NCBI RefSeq assembly: GCF_020594515.1
Contig: NZ_JAJCTH010000010.1
Location: 1 to 64,000 of the forward strand
DNA length: 64,000 nt
Reading direction: 5' to 3'
Origin: Rhodoferax sp. U2-2l
Lineage (GTDB): Bacteria > Pseudomonadota > Gammaproteobacteria > Burkholderiales > Burkholderiaceae_C
Translations under genes and position numbers: made by a program
Part shown: in pieces, positions 34,093 through 43,552 of the stretch
Layout: each line of letters starts with the position of its first letter
Numbering within the stretch: the first letter of the stretch is position 1
Notes under the pieces: generated by a model
The model's database searches: none
What the model was told of the DNA's origin: nothing
Seen by the model: the letters and a program-made list of their open reading frames with translations, nothing else

Positions 34093-34587
34093 ATGAAGCC
34101 AGTGTCCCAACCCGATCGTTTTCAAGCCCTGGACGAGTGCCACCAGCAAATCCATGAACACCTGGCGGCGCTGACGGATGTGCTGGAGAAGCTGCAGTCG
34201 GGTGCTGACGAGAGTCAGTACCGTGACCAGATGCGGGTGATCGAGGCATTTTTCACTGGCAACGCGCTGCAGCACCACTTGGACGAAGAGAAAAATGTGT
34301 TCCCCAAACTGCTGGCCAGCGACAACGCCGAGCTGGTGCAGGCGGTGCGCACCCTGCAGCAAGACCACGGCTGGATTGAGCAGAACTGGCGCGAACTCTC
34401 GCCCATGCTGCGGGCCATTTCCGAGGGGGAATCCGGGGTCGATCTGACCGAGTTGCAGCACAACGTGGAGGTGTTCCTGGCGCTGCTGCACGACCACATC
34501 GTGCTCGAAGAAACGCTGATTTATCCCGAAGCCAAGGGCCAATTTGCCGTTGAGCTGGCGGCCCGCAAGCAGCGTCTGGCCAGCTGA
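34093..34587 (+). CDS. Hemerythrin-like domain protein
   Basis: A 164-residue four-helix protein with the spacing of a bacterial hemerythrin diiron site: HQQIHEHL near residue 20, HHLDEEKNVFP near 61, QQDHGWIEQNW near 95 and LLHDHIVLEETLIYP near 135. It probably binds O2 or NO in the cytoplasm. AAGGAG sits 7 bp before the ATG at 34093. It is divergent from the oxygen-sensitive oxidoreductase operon, which suggests protection or oxygen sensing. Confidence 0.85.
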   Translation: MKPVSQPDRFQALDECHQQIHEHLAALTDVLEKLQSGADESQYRDQMRVIEAFFTGNALQHHLDEEKNVFPKLLASDNAELVQAVRTLQQDHGWIEQNWRELSPMLRAISEGESGVDLTELQHNVEVFLALLHDHIVLEETLIYPEAKGQFAVELAARKQRLAS

Positions 34588-34754
34588 TCCAAGAAAAACC
34601 GTGTCTTTGGCCCTGATGGATCAAGGGCCGGCAGCCAGCCACGGCTGAGCCATCCCCAAGGCTGCCAAAGAGCGGCCAGCGCCCCTCACCGCAGGCGGAC
34701 GATTCGCCTGTCGGCCATGACAGATGCATCCATCAATCCCCGAGGACGACACCC

Positions 34755-36392
34755 ATGAAGATCCACCCCCACACCCTCCCGCATGGCATGGCCCTGCTGC
34801 AAAACCCGCTGCTGAACAAAGGCACGGCGTTCACCGAGATGGAGCGCGATGTGTTGGGGCTGCGTGGCCTGTTGCCCCCGCATGTGCAGACCCAGGACGA
34901 GCAAGTGGCGCGTTTTCTGGAAAACATGCGCCGCCTGCCGGACCCGATCGACAAATTCATGGCGCTCAGCGGTTTGCATGACCGCAACGAGGCGCTGTTT
35001 TTCCGGGTGGTGTGTGACAACCTCGACGAGATCATGCCGCTGATCTACACCCCCACCGTGGGGCTGGCCTGCCAGCGCTTCGGGCACATTTTTCAGCGCC
35101 ACCGGGGCATGTTCATCAGCATCCATGACCGGGGCCGTGTGGCCGACATCCTGAAAAACTGGCCCAACAAGGCCGACATCATCGTGGTCACCGATGGTGA
35201 ACGCATTCTGGGTCTGGGTGACCTGGGTGCCAACGGCATGGGCATCCCGGTGGGCAAACTGTCGCTCTACACCGCCTGCGCCGGCATTGACCCGGCCATC
35301 TGCCTGCCGGTCACACTCGATGTGGGCACCAACAACGAAACCCTGTTGGCCGACCCGTACTATGTGGGCCTGCGCCGCCGCCGTGTCACCGGCGCGGCCT
35401 ATGACGAACTGGTGGACGAGTTCATCACCGCCGCGCGCGAGGTGTTCCCCAATGTGATCATCCAGTTCGAGGACTTTGCCAACCACAACGCCTTCCGGCT
35501 GCTGGAAAAATACCGCGACAAGATTTGCACCTTCAACGACGACATCCAGGGCACCGCCGCAGTGGCCCTGGCAGCGGTGCTGTCGGCACTGCGCGTCAAG
35601 GGCACCCAGCTGGCGGACGAAAAATTCCTGTTTCTGGGCGCAGGCGAGGCGGCCACCGGCATTGCCGACCTGTTGGTGGCGGCCATGGTGGCGCAAGGCG
35701 TGGCGCCCGAGCTGGCGCGCCAGCGCTGCTGGCTGGTGGACTCCAAAGGCCTGGTGGTGGCATCGCGCACCGGCCTGGCACAGCAAAAACTGCCCTACGC
35801 TCACCCGCATCCCGAGGTCGCCAGTTTCCAGGGTGCCTTGCACGCCCTGCAACCCACCGCCATCATTGGTGTGGCGGCGGTCGGTGGCGCCTTCACCACC
35901 GAGGTGCTGCAGGCCATGGCCGCCCTCAACGCCCAGCCGATCGTGTTTGCCCTGTCCAACCCGACGTCCAAAGCCGAATGCACCGCCGAAGAGGCCTACC
36001 AAGCCACCGAGGGGCGCGCGCTGTTTGCCTGCGGCAGCCCGTTTGCGCCGGTGCAGTACAACGGCACAACGCTGGTGCCACGCCAGGGCAACAACTCCTA
36101 CATCTTCCCCGGGCTGGGGCTGGGGGCCATCGCCTGTGGGGCCAGACACATCACCGACGAGATGTTCTTGGCCGCGGCGCAAACGCTGGCTGCCTACGTG
36201 ACACCAGAGGATTTGCAACAGGGCAGCCTGCTGCCCCCGCTGACGAGTGTGCGCGAGGTGTCGGTGCACATCGCCGTGGCCGTGGCCGAGGTGATTTTCG
36301 AGCGTGGCCTGGCCACACGGTCACGCCCGGAGAGCCTGCTGGACCTGGTGCGCGGGCACGTGTACGACCCGCGCTACACCTCCTACGTTTGA
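34755..36392 (+). CDS. maeA: NAD-type malic enzyme
   Basis: A 545-residue enzyme of the large malic-enzyme family (about 560 in E. coli MaeA), converting malate to pyruvate and CO2. Motifs are YTPTVGLACQRF with the catalytic Tyr, VVTDGERILGLGDLGANGMGIPVGKL, the metal site FEDFANHNAF and TFNDDIQGTAAV, and the nucleotide motif FLGAGEAATGIADLL. The cofactor is assumed to be NAD from subfamily. Its last 10 bp overlap the 3' end of the convergent kinase gene. It may supply pyruvate from dicarboxylates imported by the TRAP system. Confidence 0.92.
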   Translation: MKIHPHTLPHGMALLQNPLLNKGTAFTEMERDVLGLRGLLPPHVQTQDEQVARFLENMRRLPDPIDKFMALSGLHDRNEALFFRVVCDNLDEIMPLIYTPTVGLACQRFGHIFQRHRGMFISIHDRGRVADILKNWPNKADIIVVTDGERILGLGDLGANGMGIPVGKLSLYTACAGIDPAICLPVTLDVGTNNETLLADPYYVGLRRRRVTGAAYDELVDEFITAAREVFPNVIIQFEDFANHNAFRLLEKYRDKICTFNDDIQGTAAVALAAVLSALRVKGTQLADEKFLFLGAGEAATGIADLLVAAMVAQGVAPELARQRCWLVDSKGLVVASRTGLAQQKLPYAHPHPEVASFQGALHALQPTAIIGVAAVGGAFTTEVLQAMAALNAQPIVFALSNPTSKAECTAEEAYQATEGRALFACGSPFAPVQYNGTTLVPRQGNNSYIFPGLGLGAIACGARHITDEMFLAAAQTLAAYVTPEDLQQGSLLPPLTSVREVSVHIAVAVAEVIFERGLATRSRPESLLDLVRGHVYDPRYTSYV

Positions 36393-39001
36393 CGGTAGGG
36401 GCCAGCCAGCTGCTGCAGCTGGTTGGCGGCTTCCTGGAAGCGCAGCGTTTTCACCAGATCGGCTACCTCCGCCAGCGGGGCGCTCAGCGCGGTGTTGGCG
36501 GCCAGCGCCTGCAGTGTCTCGAAGTGGGCGATGGCGTCAAATTTGTTCAGTGCCAGCAAGGGCATCAGCTGCGCCAGCGCGGCCTCGAAACGCGGCCAGT
36601 CCAGCGGCTGCAGCGTGGCCTCAGGCGTTGGCAGGGCGCCGGGGCCAGCTGACGGGGGCAACCATTTTTGGAGTGCCGCACCCAGTGCCGTGATGGCGAT
36701 GGGTTTGGGCAGAAAGTCGTCCATGCCACTGGCCAGGCAACGCTGGCGGTCTTCTTCAAAGGCGTCAGCCGTCAGCGCGATGATGGGTGTGCGTGCCAGC
36801 CCGTGGGCGGTTTCCCAGTGGCGCAGCGCGCTGGTGGCGGCGTAACCGTCCATCACCGGCATCTGCACATCCATCAGGATGGCATCGGGCCGATGACCCC
36901 CGCAGACGTGGTCCAGCGCCTGTTGGCCGTCGTTGGCCAGCGTCACCGCCAGGCCGAGTTGCGTCAGCATCCCCTCAATCACCATCCGGTTGACGGCATT
37001 GTCTTCCACCACCAGCACGCGGCCGCTGAGCGGGCTGGCACTTGGGGTGGCCGGACGGGCCGTGTCCAGCGGGCCTGCAGGCGCCAGGGCGGTGCTGGGG
37101 GCGCTGGCCAGGCGCTGCAGGCGCACCCGGAACCAGAACCGTGAGCCCGCGCCGGGCACGCTCTGCACGCCGGTGTCACCGCCCAGCAATTTGGCCAGGC
37201 TGTGCACGATCGACAGCCCCAGCCCGCTGCCGCCAAACTGGCGCGTGGTCGTGCTGTCGGCCTGCGAAAACGGGATGAACAACAGCGCCAGCTTGTCGGC
37301 GGCGATGCCCACGCCGGTATCCGTCACGGCAAACTCGACCACCGCGCCCTGGTCGTCGTGGTCCACCTCGCGGGCTTCGATGTGGATGTGTCCCCGGTGG
37401 GTGAACTTGATGGCGTTGCCCACCAGGTTGTTGAGCATCTGGCGCAGGCGATGGAGATCGCTGCGGTAGCGCCGGTCCGGCGGGCCGTGCCAGGCCACCT
37501 CCAAAACCAGCCCCTTGTTTCGGGCTGCGCCGGCAAACAGCGCCCGCGATTCGGCCAGCAGCGCTTGCGGGTCCACTTCGGTCAGGTCGAGCTGGAACTT
37601 GCCCGCTTCGATTTTGGACAGGTCCAGAATGTCGTTGAGCAAGCTCAAGAGCGACTGGCCGGAACTGAGCACGGTGTGGGCATAGTCCAGCCGGTCATGC
37701 TCACTGAGCTGGGGTGCCAGCAGTAACTGCGCCATGCCCAGAATGCCGTTCATCGGGGTGCGGATCTCGTGGCTCATCACCGCCAGAAAGCGGCTTTTGG
37801 CCAGGTTGGCCGCTTGCGCTTCCTCGGTGGCACGCACCAGGTCGGTGATGTCGACGCGAAAACCCACATTGCCGCCATCGGGCAGTTGGCGCTCGATGAT
37901 GCGCAGCACCTGCCCGTCGTCCAGATGTTGTGTCAAGGTGCTGTCGGCGCGCCGGTGCTGCGCCAGGCGCTCGGCCACCCAGGCGTCTTCGCGACCCAAG
38001 GCCTGCGCGTATTGGCCGCGCCGCGCCCCTTCGCGGATGATGTCTTCAAAACGGGCGCCCGGCACGATCAGATCGGCGCAGGTGGCGTACGACTCGCGGT
38101 ATTTGTCGTTGCAGAACACCATGCGGTCATCGGCATCAAAGAGCACAAAGGCCTCGTCAATCGCCTCGATGGCGGTGCGCAGCAACTGGGTGCTGTGCAG
38201 CAGCTGCGCCTCGGCGAGTTTGCGCTCGCTGATGTCGATCATCACGCCGATGTACTGGACGATGCGACCCTGCGGGTTGCGGCACGGCTTGATCGACTCC
38301 CAGGCGGTGTAGTCGTGGCCGTCCTTGTGGCGGTTGGTGCGCTCACCCTGCCAGGCGCCTCGGGTCAGGATCTCGCGCCACAAGCTGCTGTAGGACTCGG
38401 CCTGGTGGGCCGCTGAGAGCAGCACGCGCGGATGCTGGCCGATCAGCTCTTGCGCGCTGTAGCCGCTGATGCGGCTGAGTGCCGGGTTGACATCCACAAT
38501 GATGCCGCTGGGGTTGGTGATCATGATGCCCTCGTGGGCGTGGGTGAACACCGCCGTGGCCAGGCGTGCTTCGCGGTCGCGCTCGTAGCGCAACATGGCA
38601 TAACGCACCGCCTTGCGCAGCGCGGCGCCACTGCCCCCCTTGACCAGGTAGTCCTCGGCGCCCGACTCGATCACGGCGCGGTTGGCGGCCTCGTCGTCCA
38701 GTGCGGTGAGCACCACGATCGGCGCATCCACCAGCGCCCGGCAGCGCTCCACCCCGGCCACGCCGGTCGAGTCCGACAGGTGCAGGTTCAGCAGCACCAC
38801 ATCGGGGAGGAAGCCATGGGTGCCTGACAGCGCCTGCACCTGCGCCAGGTTACGCACCCACTGCACCTCAAACACCTCGCTGTGGCTGCCCTGCAGTTGC
38901 TGGCTGATCAGGCGCGCATCGTCAGCGGCGGGCTCCACCAGCAGCACCCGTTTGTGGCGCAGCGGCTCTGGCGCCGCTGGCGGGTGAGGCGAATCGGTCA
39001 T
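36383..39001 (-). CDS. Cytoplasmic hybrid histidine kinase REC-PAS-PAS-HK-REC
   Basis: An 872-residue protein without membrane helices. Domains: N-terminal receiver-like domain (about 18-135), PAS (about 150-265), a second PAS (about 275-390), kinase with His411 in [11 protein letters not shown] and ATP boxes NLVGNAIKF, DTGVGI and GGSGLGLSI, then a C-terminal receiver (about 680-800) with Asp in MDVQMPVMDG. In the N-terminal receiver the phosphoacceptor is Asn72 (LLNLHL), so it is probably a pseudo-receiver. The final 70 residues resemble a degenerate HPt region without a clear His. Fourth gene of the operon. The start at 39001 is set 10 bp after the upstream stop. Confidence 0.88.
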   Translation of the reverse strand: MTDSPHPPAAPEPLRHKRVLLVEPAADDARLISQQLQGSHSEVFEVQWVRNLAQVQALSGTHGFLPDVVLLNLHLSDSTGVAGVERCRALVDAPIVVLTALDDEAANRAVIESGAEDYLVKGGSGAALRKAVRYAMLRYERDREARLATAVFTHAHEGIMITNPSGIIVDVNPALSRISGYSAQELIGQHPRVLLSAAHQAESYSSLWREILTRGAWQGERTNRHKDGHDYTAWESIKPCRNPQGRIVQYIGVMIDISERKLAEAQLLHSTQLLRTAIEAIDEAFVLFDADDRMVFCNDKYRESYATCADLIVPGARFEDIIREGARRGQYAQALGREDAWVAERLAQHRRADSTLTQHLDDGQVLRIIERQLPDGGNVGFRVDITDLVRATEEAQAANLAKSRFLAVMSHEIRTPMNGILGMAQLLLAPQLSEHDRLDYAHTVLSSGQSLLSLLNDILDLSKIEAGKFQLDLTEVDPQALLAESRALFAGAARNKGLVLEVAWHGPPDRRYRSDLHRLRQMLNNLVGNAIKFTHRGHIHIEAREVDHDDQGAVVEFAVTDTGVGIAADKLALLFIPFSQADSTTTRQFGGSGLGLSIVHSLAKLLGGDTGVQSVPGAGSRFWFRVRLQRLASAPSTALAPAGPLDTARPATPSASPLSGRVLVVEDNAVNRMVIEGMLTQLGLAVTLANDGQQALDHVCGGHRPDAILMDVQMPVMDGYAATSALRHWETAHGLARTPIIALTADAFEEDRQRCLASGMDDFLPKPIAITALGAALQKWLPPSAGPGALPTPEATLQPLDWPRFEAALAQLMPLLALNKFDAIAHFETLQALAANTALSAPLAEVADLVKTLRFQEAANQLQQLAGPYRQT

Positions 39002-39011
39002 GCCATCCCTG

Positions 39012-41150
39012 TCAATGGACCCAGGCCGGGTCGGGGCGCCACTGCGCCACCCAGTCGGGCACGGCGGCAGCCGGCATGGGCCGGGCAATGCCGTACCCCT
39101 GTGCCAGGTCGCAGCCCATCTCCAGCAGGCGCGTGCCGTGGGCGATGGTTTCCACCCCTTCGGCAATCACCTCGCGGCGAAACGCGCGGGCCAGCCCGAT
39201 CACCGCTTCCAGAATCGCCAGGTCGTCCGCGTCAACGAGCATGTCGCGCACAAAACTCTGGTCCATCTTGAGCAGCGACACCGGCAGGCGCTTCAGGTAA
39301 GTGAGGGACGAATAACCGGTGCCAAAGTCGTCCAGCGCAAAGTCCACGCCCAGGTCTTTGCACTGGGCAATCACCAGCGACACCCCGGCCAGGTCTTGCA
39401 GGGCGCTGGTTTCCAGCACCTCGATGGACAGGTCACCGCGCTGGATGTCGGGGTGGGCGGCCAGGGTGGCGCTCAGCCGGGTGACAAAGTTGCTCTGCTG
39501 CAACTGGCGTGCGCCCACGTTCACACTCACCGGGAGCCTCAGCCCCTGGCTGCGCCATTGGCTGATCTGCCGCAGGGCGGTCGCCATCACCCACTCGCCC
39601 ACCTCGTTGGCCAACGGGCTGTCTTCAATCAGCGGCAAAAAGCTCGCCGGGGGCAGCAGGCCTTTGTCGGGATGCTGCCAGCGGATCAGCGCCTCCACCC
39701 CCGTCACCGTGCCGGTGCGCATGTTCACCTGGGGTTGGTAATACAACACCAGCTCGTTGGCGTGCAGCGCCTGGCGGATACGCTCCAGGCTTTCGTGGCG
39801 GCTGCGCAGGCCGCTGTCATGCTGGGTATCAAAGACCTGAAAGCGGTTTTTGCCGGCCAGTTTGGCCTGGTACATGGCCTGATCGGCCTGGCGCAGCAGC
39901 TGGTCAGCCTCCACCTCGGTGTCCTGCGGGAAAAAGGTGACGCCCATGCTGGCCGAGACCTGGAGCTCCAGCCCACCAAACAGGGTCGGCTGGGACGCGG
40001 CTTCCAGCAGGCGAGCCAGCATCGGGACACTCACCGCCGTGTTGTCCAGGTCCGCCAGCACGGCGACAAACTCATCACCACCCAGCCTGGCCAGCGTGTC
40101 GCCTTCGCGCAGCGATTTTTTCATGTTGCGGGACACGGCCATCAGCAACTGGTCGCCCGCCTCATGGCCGTAGCGGTCGTTGACCAGCTTGAAGCCATCC
40201 AGATCCAGAAACACCACCGCCAGCAAACGCCCGTGGCGCTCGGCCTGGAGCATGCCCTGTTGCAGGCGATCGGCCAGCAGCACCCGGTTGGGCAGGCCGG
40301 TCAGCACGTCGTAGTGCGCCATGTGGCTGAGTTCGGTCTCGTGCTCTTTGAGGGCGGTGATGTCAGAGAACACGGCCACATAGTTTTGGGCCTGGCCGCT
40401 CTCATCACACACCGTGGTGATGGTGAGCATCTCGGCATACACCTGGCCGCTTTTGCGCCGGTTCCAGATTTCGCCATACCAGTGGCCTTTGCTCAGCAAC
40501 TCCTGCCACATCGTCTCGTAAAACGCTTTGCCCTGCAGGCCGGAGCGCAGAAAACGCGGGTTCTGGCCCAGCACCTCCTGGCGCCCATAGCCGGTGATGC
40601 GGGAAAACGCATCGTTGACATCGACGATGGTGCCGGTGGTGTCGGTGATGACGATGCCTTCGCGCGCTGTGGTGAACACGCCCGCAGCGAGCTTGAGTTG
40701 GTTGGCACTGGCCTGGCGCTCGGCCAGTTCCTGGGTGAGTTGGTCGCGCTGCAGCGCCACCTGTTTGCGCAGGCGCTCGTGTTCGAGCAGGTTGCGGATG
40801 CGCTGGCGTGCGGTGTCGACCTGGATCGGTTTGGTGATGTAGTCCCAGGCGCCCAGCGCCAGCCCCTTGAGCTCAAATTCCTGTTCATGCAGGGCGGTGA
40901 CGAACACCACCGGAATGTCTGCCAGCGCGGGTTCGGCCTTGAGCCGGCGGCAGGTCTCGAAACCGTCGATGCCGGGCATCATGATGTCCAGCAGGATCAG
41001 ATCAGGCGGGTTTTGCCGCGCCAGCTCCAGGCCCATTTCACCCGAGGTGGCCATCTGCAGGTCAAAGTCGTGTTTGAGGGTGGCGCCCAGCGTCAACAAA
41101 TTGACGGGGGTGTCGTCAATGGCCAGGATGGTGGGTTTGGCGGCGGTCAT
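39012..41150 (-). CDS. REC-PAS-GGDEF-EAL response regulator
   Basis: A 712-residue cytoplasmic protein. The receiver (about 6-120) has Asp55 in LLDIMMPG and Lys in ITKPI. A coiled linker and PAS domain follow (about 155-270), then an intact GGDEF domain (RLGGDEF ending near residue 361) and an intact EAL domain (VEALIRWQHP near 486, DDFGTGYSSLTYLKRL, MDQSFVRDM). It can in principle make or degrade c-di-GMP. The receiver is probably phosphorylated by the neighbouring hybrid kinases. Its C-terminal half is very similar to the protein at 58684-61770. Confidence 0.9.
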   Translation of the reverse strand: MTAAKPTILAIDDTPVNLLTLGATLKHDFDLQMATSGEMGLELARQNPPDLILLDIMMPGIDGFETCRRLKAEPALADIPVVFVTALHEQEFELKGLALGAWDYITKPIQVDTARQRIRNLLEHERLRKQVALQRDQLTQELAERQASANQLKLAAGVFTTAREGIVITDTTGTIVDVNDAFSRITGYGRQEVLGQNPRFLRSGLQGKAFYETMWQELLSKGHWYGEIWNRRKSGQVYAEMLTITTVCDESGQAQNYVAVFSDITALKEHETELSHMAHYDVLTGLPNRVLLADRLQQGMLQAERHGRLLAVVFLDLDGFKLVNDRYGHEAGDQLLMAVSRNMKKSLREGDTLARLGGDEFVAVLADLDNTAVSVPMLARLLEAASQPTLFGGLELQVSASMGVTFFPQDTEVEADQLLRQADQAMYQAKLAGKNRFQVFDTQHDSGLRSRHESLERIRQALHANELVLYYQPQVNMRTGTVTGVEALIRWQHPDKGLLPPASFLPLIEDSPLANEVGEWVMATALRQISQWRSQGLRLPVSVNVGARQLQQSNFVTRLSATLAAHPDIQRGDLSIEVLETSALQDLAGVSLVIAQCKDLGVDFALDDFGTGYSSLTYLKRLPVSLLKMDQSFVRDMLVDADDLAILEAVIGLARAFRREVIAEGVETIAHGTRLLEMGCDLAQGYGIARPMPAAAVPDWVAQWRPDPAWVH

Positions 41151-41173
41151 GTCTCGGCGAAGGCGGGGTGAAA

Positions 41174-43552
41174 TTATGCGCTTTGGGGCAGCCAGGGTTG
41201 CAACGCGGCACGCAGCGCCTGCAGGGCAATCGGCTTGGTCAGAAAGTGGTCCATGCCGATCGTCAGGCAGCGCTGGCGGTCTTCGTCAAAGGCATCGGCG
41301 GTCAGCGCAAGGATGGGTGTGCGTGGGCTGGCGCTGTCCGCTTCCCACTGGCGAATGGCGGCGGTGGCGGCATAACCGTCCATCACCGGCATCTGCAAAT
41401 CCATCAGGATCACGGCAAATCGCCCGCCCGTCTGCACCCGCGTCAGCGCCTGCTGTCCGTCGTGCACGGTCTCTACCGCCAGCCCCATCTGGGCCAGCAG
41501 GCCTTGCACCACCAGGCAGTTCACCACGTTGTCTTCCACCACCAGCACCGGCAGGGCGGGCAGGGCAGCGCTGGCGGGCGCAGCGGGCGGTGTCAGATTG
41601 GCTGGCGTGGGGCTCACCGGTGCGGGTTCAGGCTGCGTGGGTGGCAGGGTGGGGGCATCGGGCAGCAGAGCGGCGTTCACCCGCAACCAGAAGCGCGAGC
41701 CCTGGCCCGGGTGACTGTCCACGCCAACCTCGCCACCGAGCAGCTGGGCCAGGCTGCTGACGATGGACAGCCCCAAGCCACTGCCACCAAACTGCCGGGT
41801 GGTGGAACTGTCGGCCTGCGAAAACGGCTTGAACAGCAGGGGCAACTTGTCTGGCGCGATGCCCACACCGGTGTCGCTGACGACAAACTCCAGCACCGCG
41901 CGCTGGCCGTCTTGCGAGATCTCGCGGGCCGTGACCTCAATCTGCCCGCGGCGGGTGAACTTGACGGCATTGCCCACCAGGTTGGCCAGCATCTGGCGCA
42001 GCCGGTGGCTGTCGCATTGGTAGCGCCGCGCGGGCGGGCCTTGCCAGCTGCAAGCCAGTGCCAGCGACTTGTTTTTGGCCGCGCCGGCAAACAGCGCCTG
42101 GATGTCGGTCAGCAGAGCGCTCGGGTCCAGCTCGGTCAGGTCGAGCTGGAACTTGCCCGCCTCGATCTTGGACAGGTCCAGGATGTCGTTGAGCAGGCTT
42201 AAGAGCGACTGGCCCGAGCTGAGCACGGTGCGCGCATAGTCCAGGCGCTGGCTGTCGGTGAGCTGGGGGCTCATCAGCAACTGCGCCATGCCCAGGATGC
42301 CGTTCATGGGGGTGCGGATCTCGTGGCTCATGGTGGCCAGGAAGCGGCTCTTGGCCACGTTGGCGGCCTCGGCCTCGTTTTTGGCCAGGCGCAGCTCTTG
42401 CGAAGCCGCAGCCTGCGCTTGCAAGGCCAGCAGGTGACTGTTGTAGCCTTGGATCAATTGGGTAATTTCTTCAGGCACGTTGTCCACCGGCAGCGGTTTG
42501 GGCGTCGCGGACTGGCTGGCAATCTGGCCAAAACCCGTCGACACCGCGCGGATCGGCGTGACGATGGTGCGGGCAAAGGCCCAAGCCAGCGTCAGCACCG
42601 CCAGCAACGCCAGCAGCACCAGGCCAAAGGTGAACACGGCCAACTGGTTGACTTGCTGGGTCAGTGGGGCACGCGGCTTGATCATGACCAGCAGACCTTG
42701 CTGGCCTGAGGCGGGCAAAACGTGCATCAGCACCTCTTGCCCGTTGAGGGTGAGCCGGGTCACCGGGGTGGGCGCGCGCATCAGCGCCAGCAGCTCGGGC
42801 TGCACCGGCTGGCCGAACTGGCCGGGGTCGGAGTGCAGGGTGATGTTGCCCTGCCGGTCCACCCCCATGAGCTGGCTGCCCGGCTCCAGCGGCATGCTTT
42901 GCAGAAAGCTGTTCATGATGTCGTTGTTGAGGCTGATCACCACCACCCCCACCACCTCGGATTTGCCGGTGAGGGGGGAGAAGTGCTGGATGCCCCGTGT
43001 CACGCCGACGACCTTTTTCTGGTCAGAGTGGAGGTTGAGGTTGTCCATCGCGCCGCGCCACAGCGCCGGGGTGTTGGCGGCACTGGCTTCCTGCAGCAAG
43101 GTGTCCACCGCCTGGGGGCCGATCAGGCTGGCTTCCAGTGTCTCGCCCACCTGGTAGCGCGCGCCGCCGCGTGAGAACACGTTGAGCGACACCAGTCCCT
43201 GGGCGCGCACATAACTGTTCAGGATGTAGCCGATGCGGGCGCGCAGGTCCAGCGCATCAAAGGTGTCGGCCGATTGTTCGTCAGCGCGGCGCAGCGCCTG
43301 CCCGATCTCGGCGTTGCCGGCCACGCTGGCCGCCAGGTCTTCGATCTGGCCCTGGTACAGCTTCAGGTACGAGGCAAAACTGGCCAGCAGCCGGGTGTTG
43401 TCGGCCTCGGCCTGGCTGATGACGATGCGCTTGGAGGTCTCGAACGCCACCACGCCGAGCAATATCACCGGCAGCACCCCTGCTGCCAGCAGGTAGCCCA
43501 GCAGCTTGGCCGTGATGCTGGCGCGTTTTTTCACGCTGGGTTGCGCGGTCAA
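41174..43552 (-). CDS. Membrane hybrid histidine kinase (Cache-HAMP-HK-REC)
   Basis: A 792-residue kinase. Helices at about 17-35 and 310-332 bound a periplasmic region of about 270 residues that resembles a dCache sensor ([42 protein letters not shown]). A HAMP segment follows, then the kinase with His410 in [11 protein letters not shown], and boxes [15 protein letters not shown] and [11 protein letters not shown]-terminal receiver (about 670-790) has Asp in [10 protein letters not shown]. It overlaps the binding-protein gene by 4 bp, which suggests that the lipoprotein presents a ligand to its sensor domain. Confidence 0.9.
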   Translation of the reverse strand: MTAQPSVKKRASITAKLLGYLLAAGVLPVILLGVVAFETSKRIVISQAEADNTRLLASFASYLKLYQGQIEDLAASVAGNAEIGQALRRADEQSADTFDALDLRARIGYILNSYVRAQGLVSLNVFSRGGARYQVGETLEASLIGPQAVDTLLQEASAANTPALWRGAMDNLNLHSDQKKVVGVTRGIQHFSPLTGKSEVVGVVVISLNNDIMNSFLQSMPLEPGSQLMGVDRQGNITLHSDPGQFGQPVQPELLALMRAPTPVTRLTLNGQEVLMHVLPASGQQGLLVMIKPRAPLTQQVNQLAVFTFGLVLLALLAVLTLAWAFARTIVTPIRAVSTGFGQIASQSATPKPLPVDNVPEEITQLIQGYNSHLLALQAQAAASQELRLAKNEAEAANVAKSRFLATMSHEIRTPMNGILGMAQLLMSPQLTDSQRLDYARTVLSSGQSLLSLLNDILDLSKIEAGKFQLDLTELDPSALLTDIQALFAGAAKNKSLALACSWQGPPARRYQCDSHRLRQMLANLVGNAVKFTRRGQIEVTAREISQDGQRAVLEFVVSDTGVGIAPDKLPLLFKPFSQADSSTTRQFGGSGLGLSIVSSLAQLLGGEVGVDSHPGQGSRFWLRVNAALLPDAPTLPPTQPEPAPVSPTPANLTPPAAPASAALPALPVLVVEDNVVNCLVVQGLLAQMGLAVETVHDGQQALTRVQTGGRFAVILMDLQMPVMDGYAATAAIRQWEADSASPRTPILALTADAFDEDRQRCLTIGMDHFLTKPIALQALRAALQPWLPQSA

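Noticed and set aside
34607..34631. Intrinsic terminator after the hemerythrin gene
   Set aside because: GGCCCT and AGGGCC can pair, but no T-run follows, so evidence is too weak to list it as a terminator.
34686..36269. A 527-codon open frame on the minus strand
   Set aside because: Antisense to malic enzyme, with no motif of its own.
39000..41171. A 723-codon open frame on the plus strand
   Set aside because: It lies exactly opposite the REC-GGDEF-EAL gene, has no family motifs, and is rich in His, Gln and Arg, as expected for the complement of a GC-rich coding strand.
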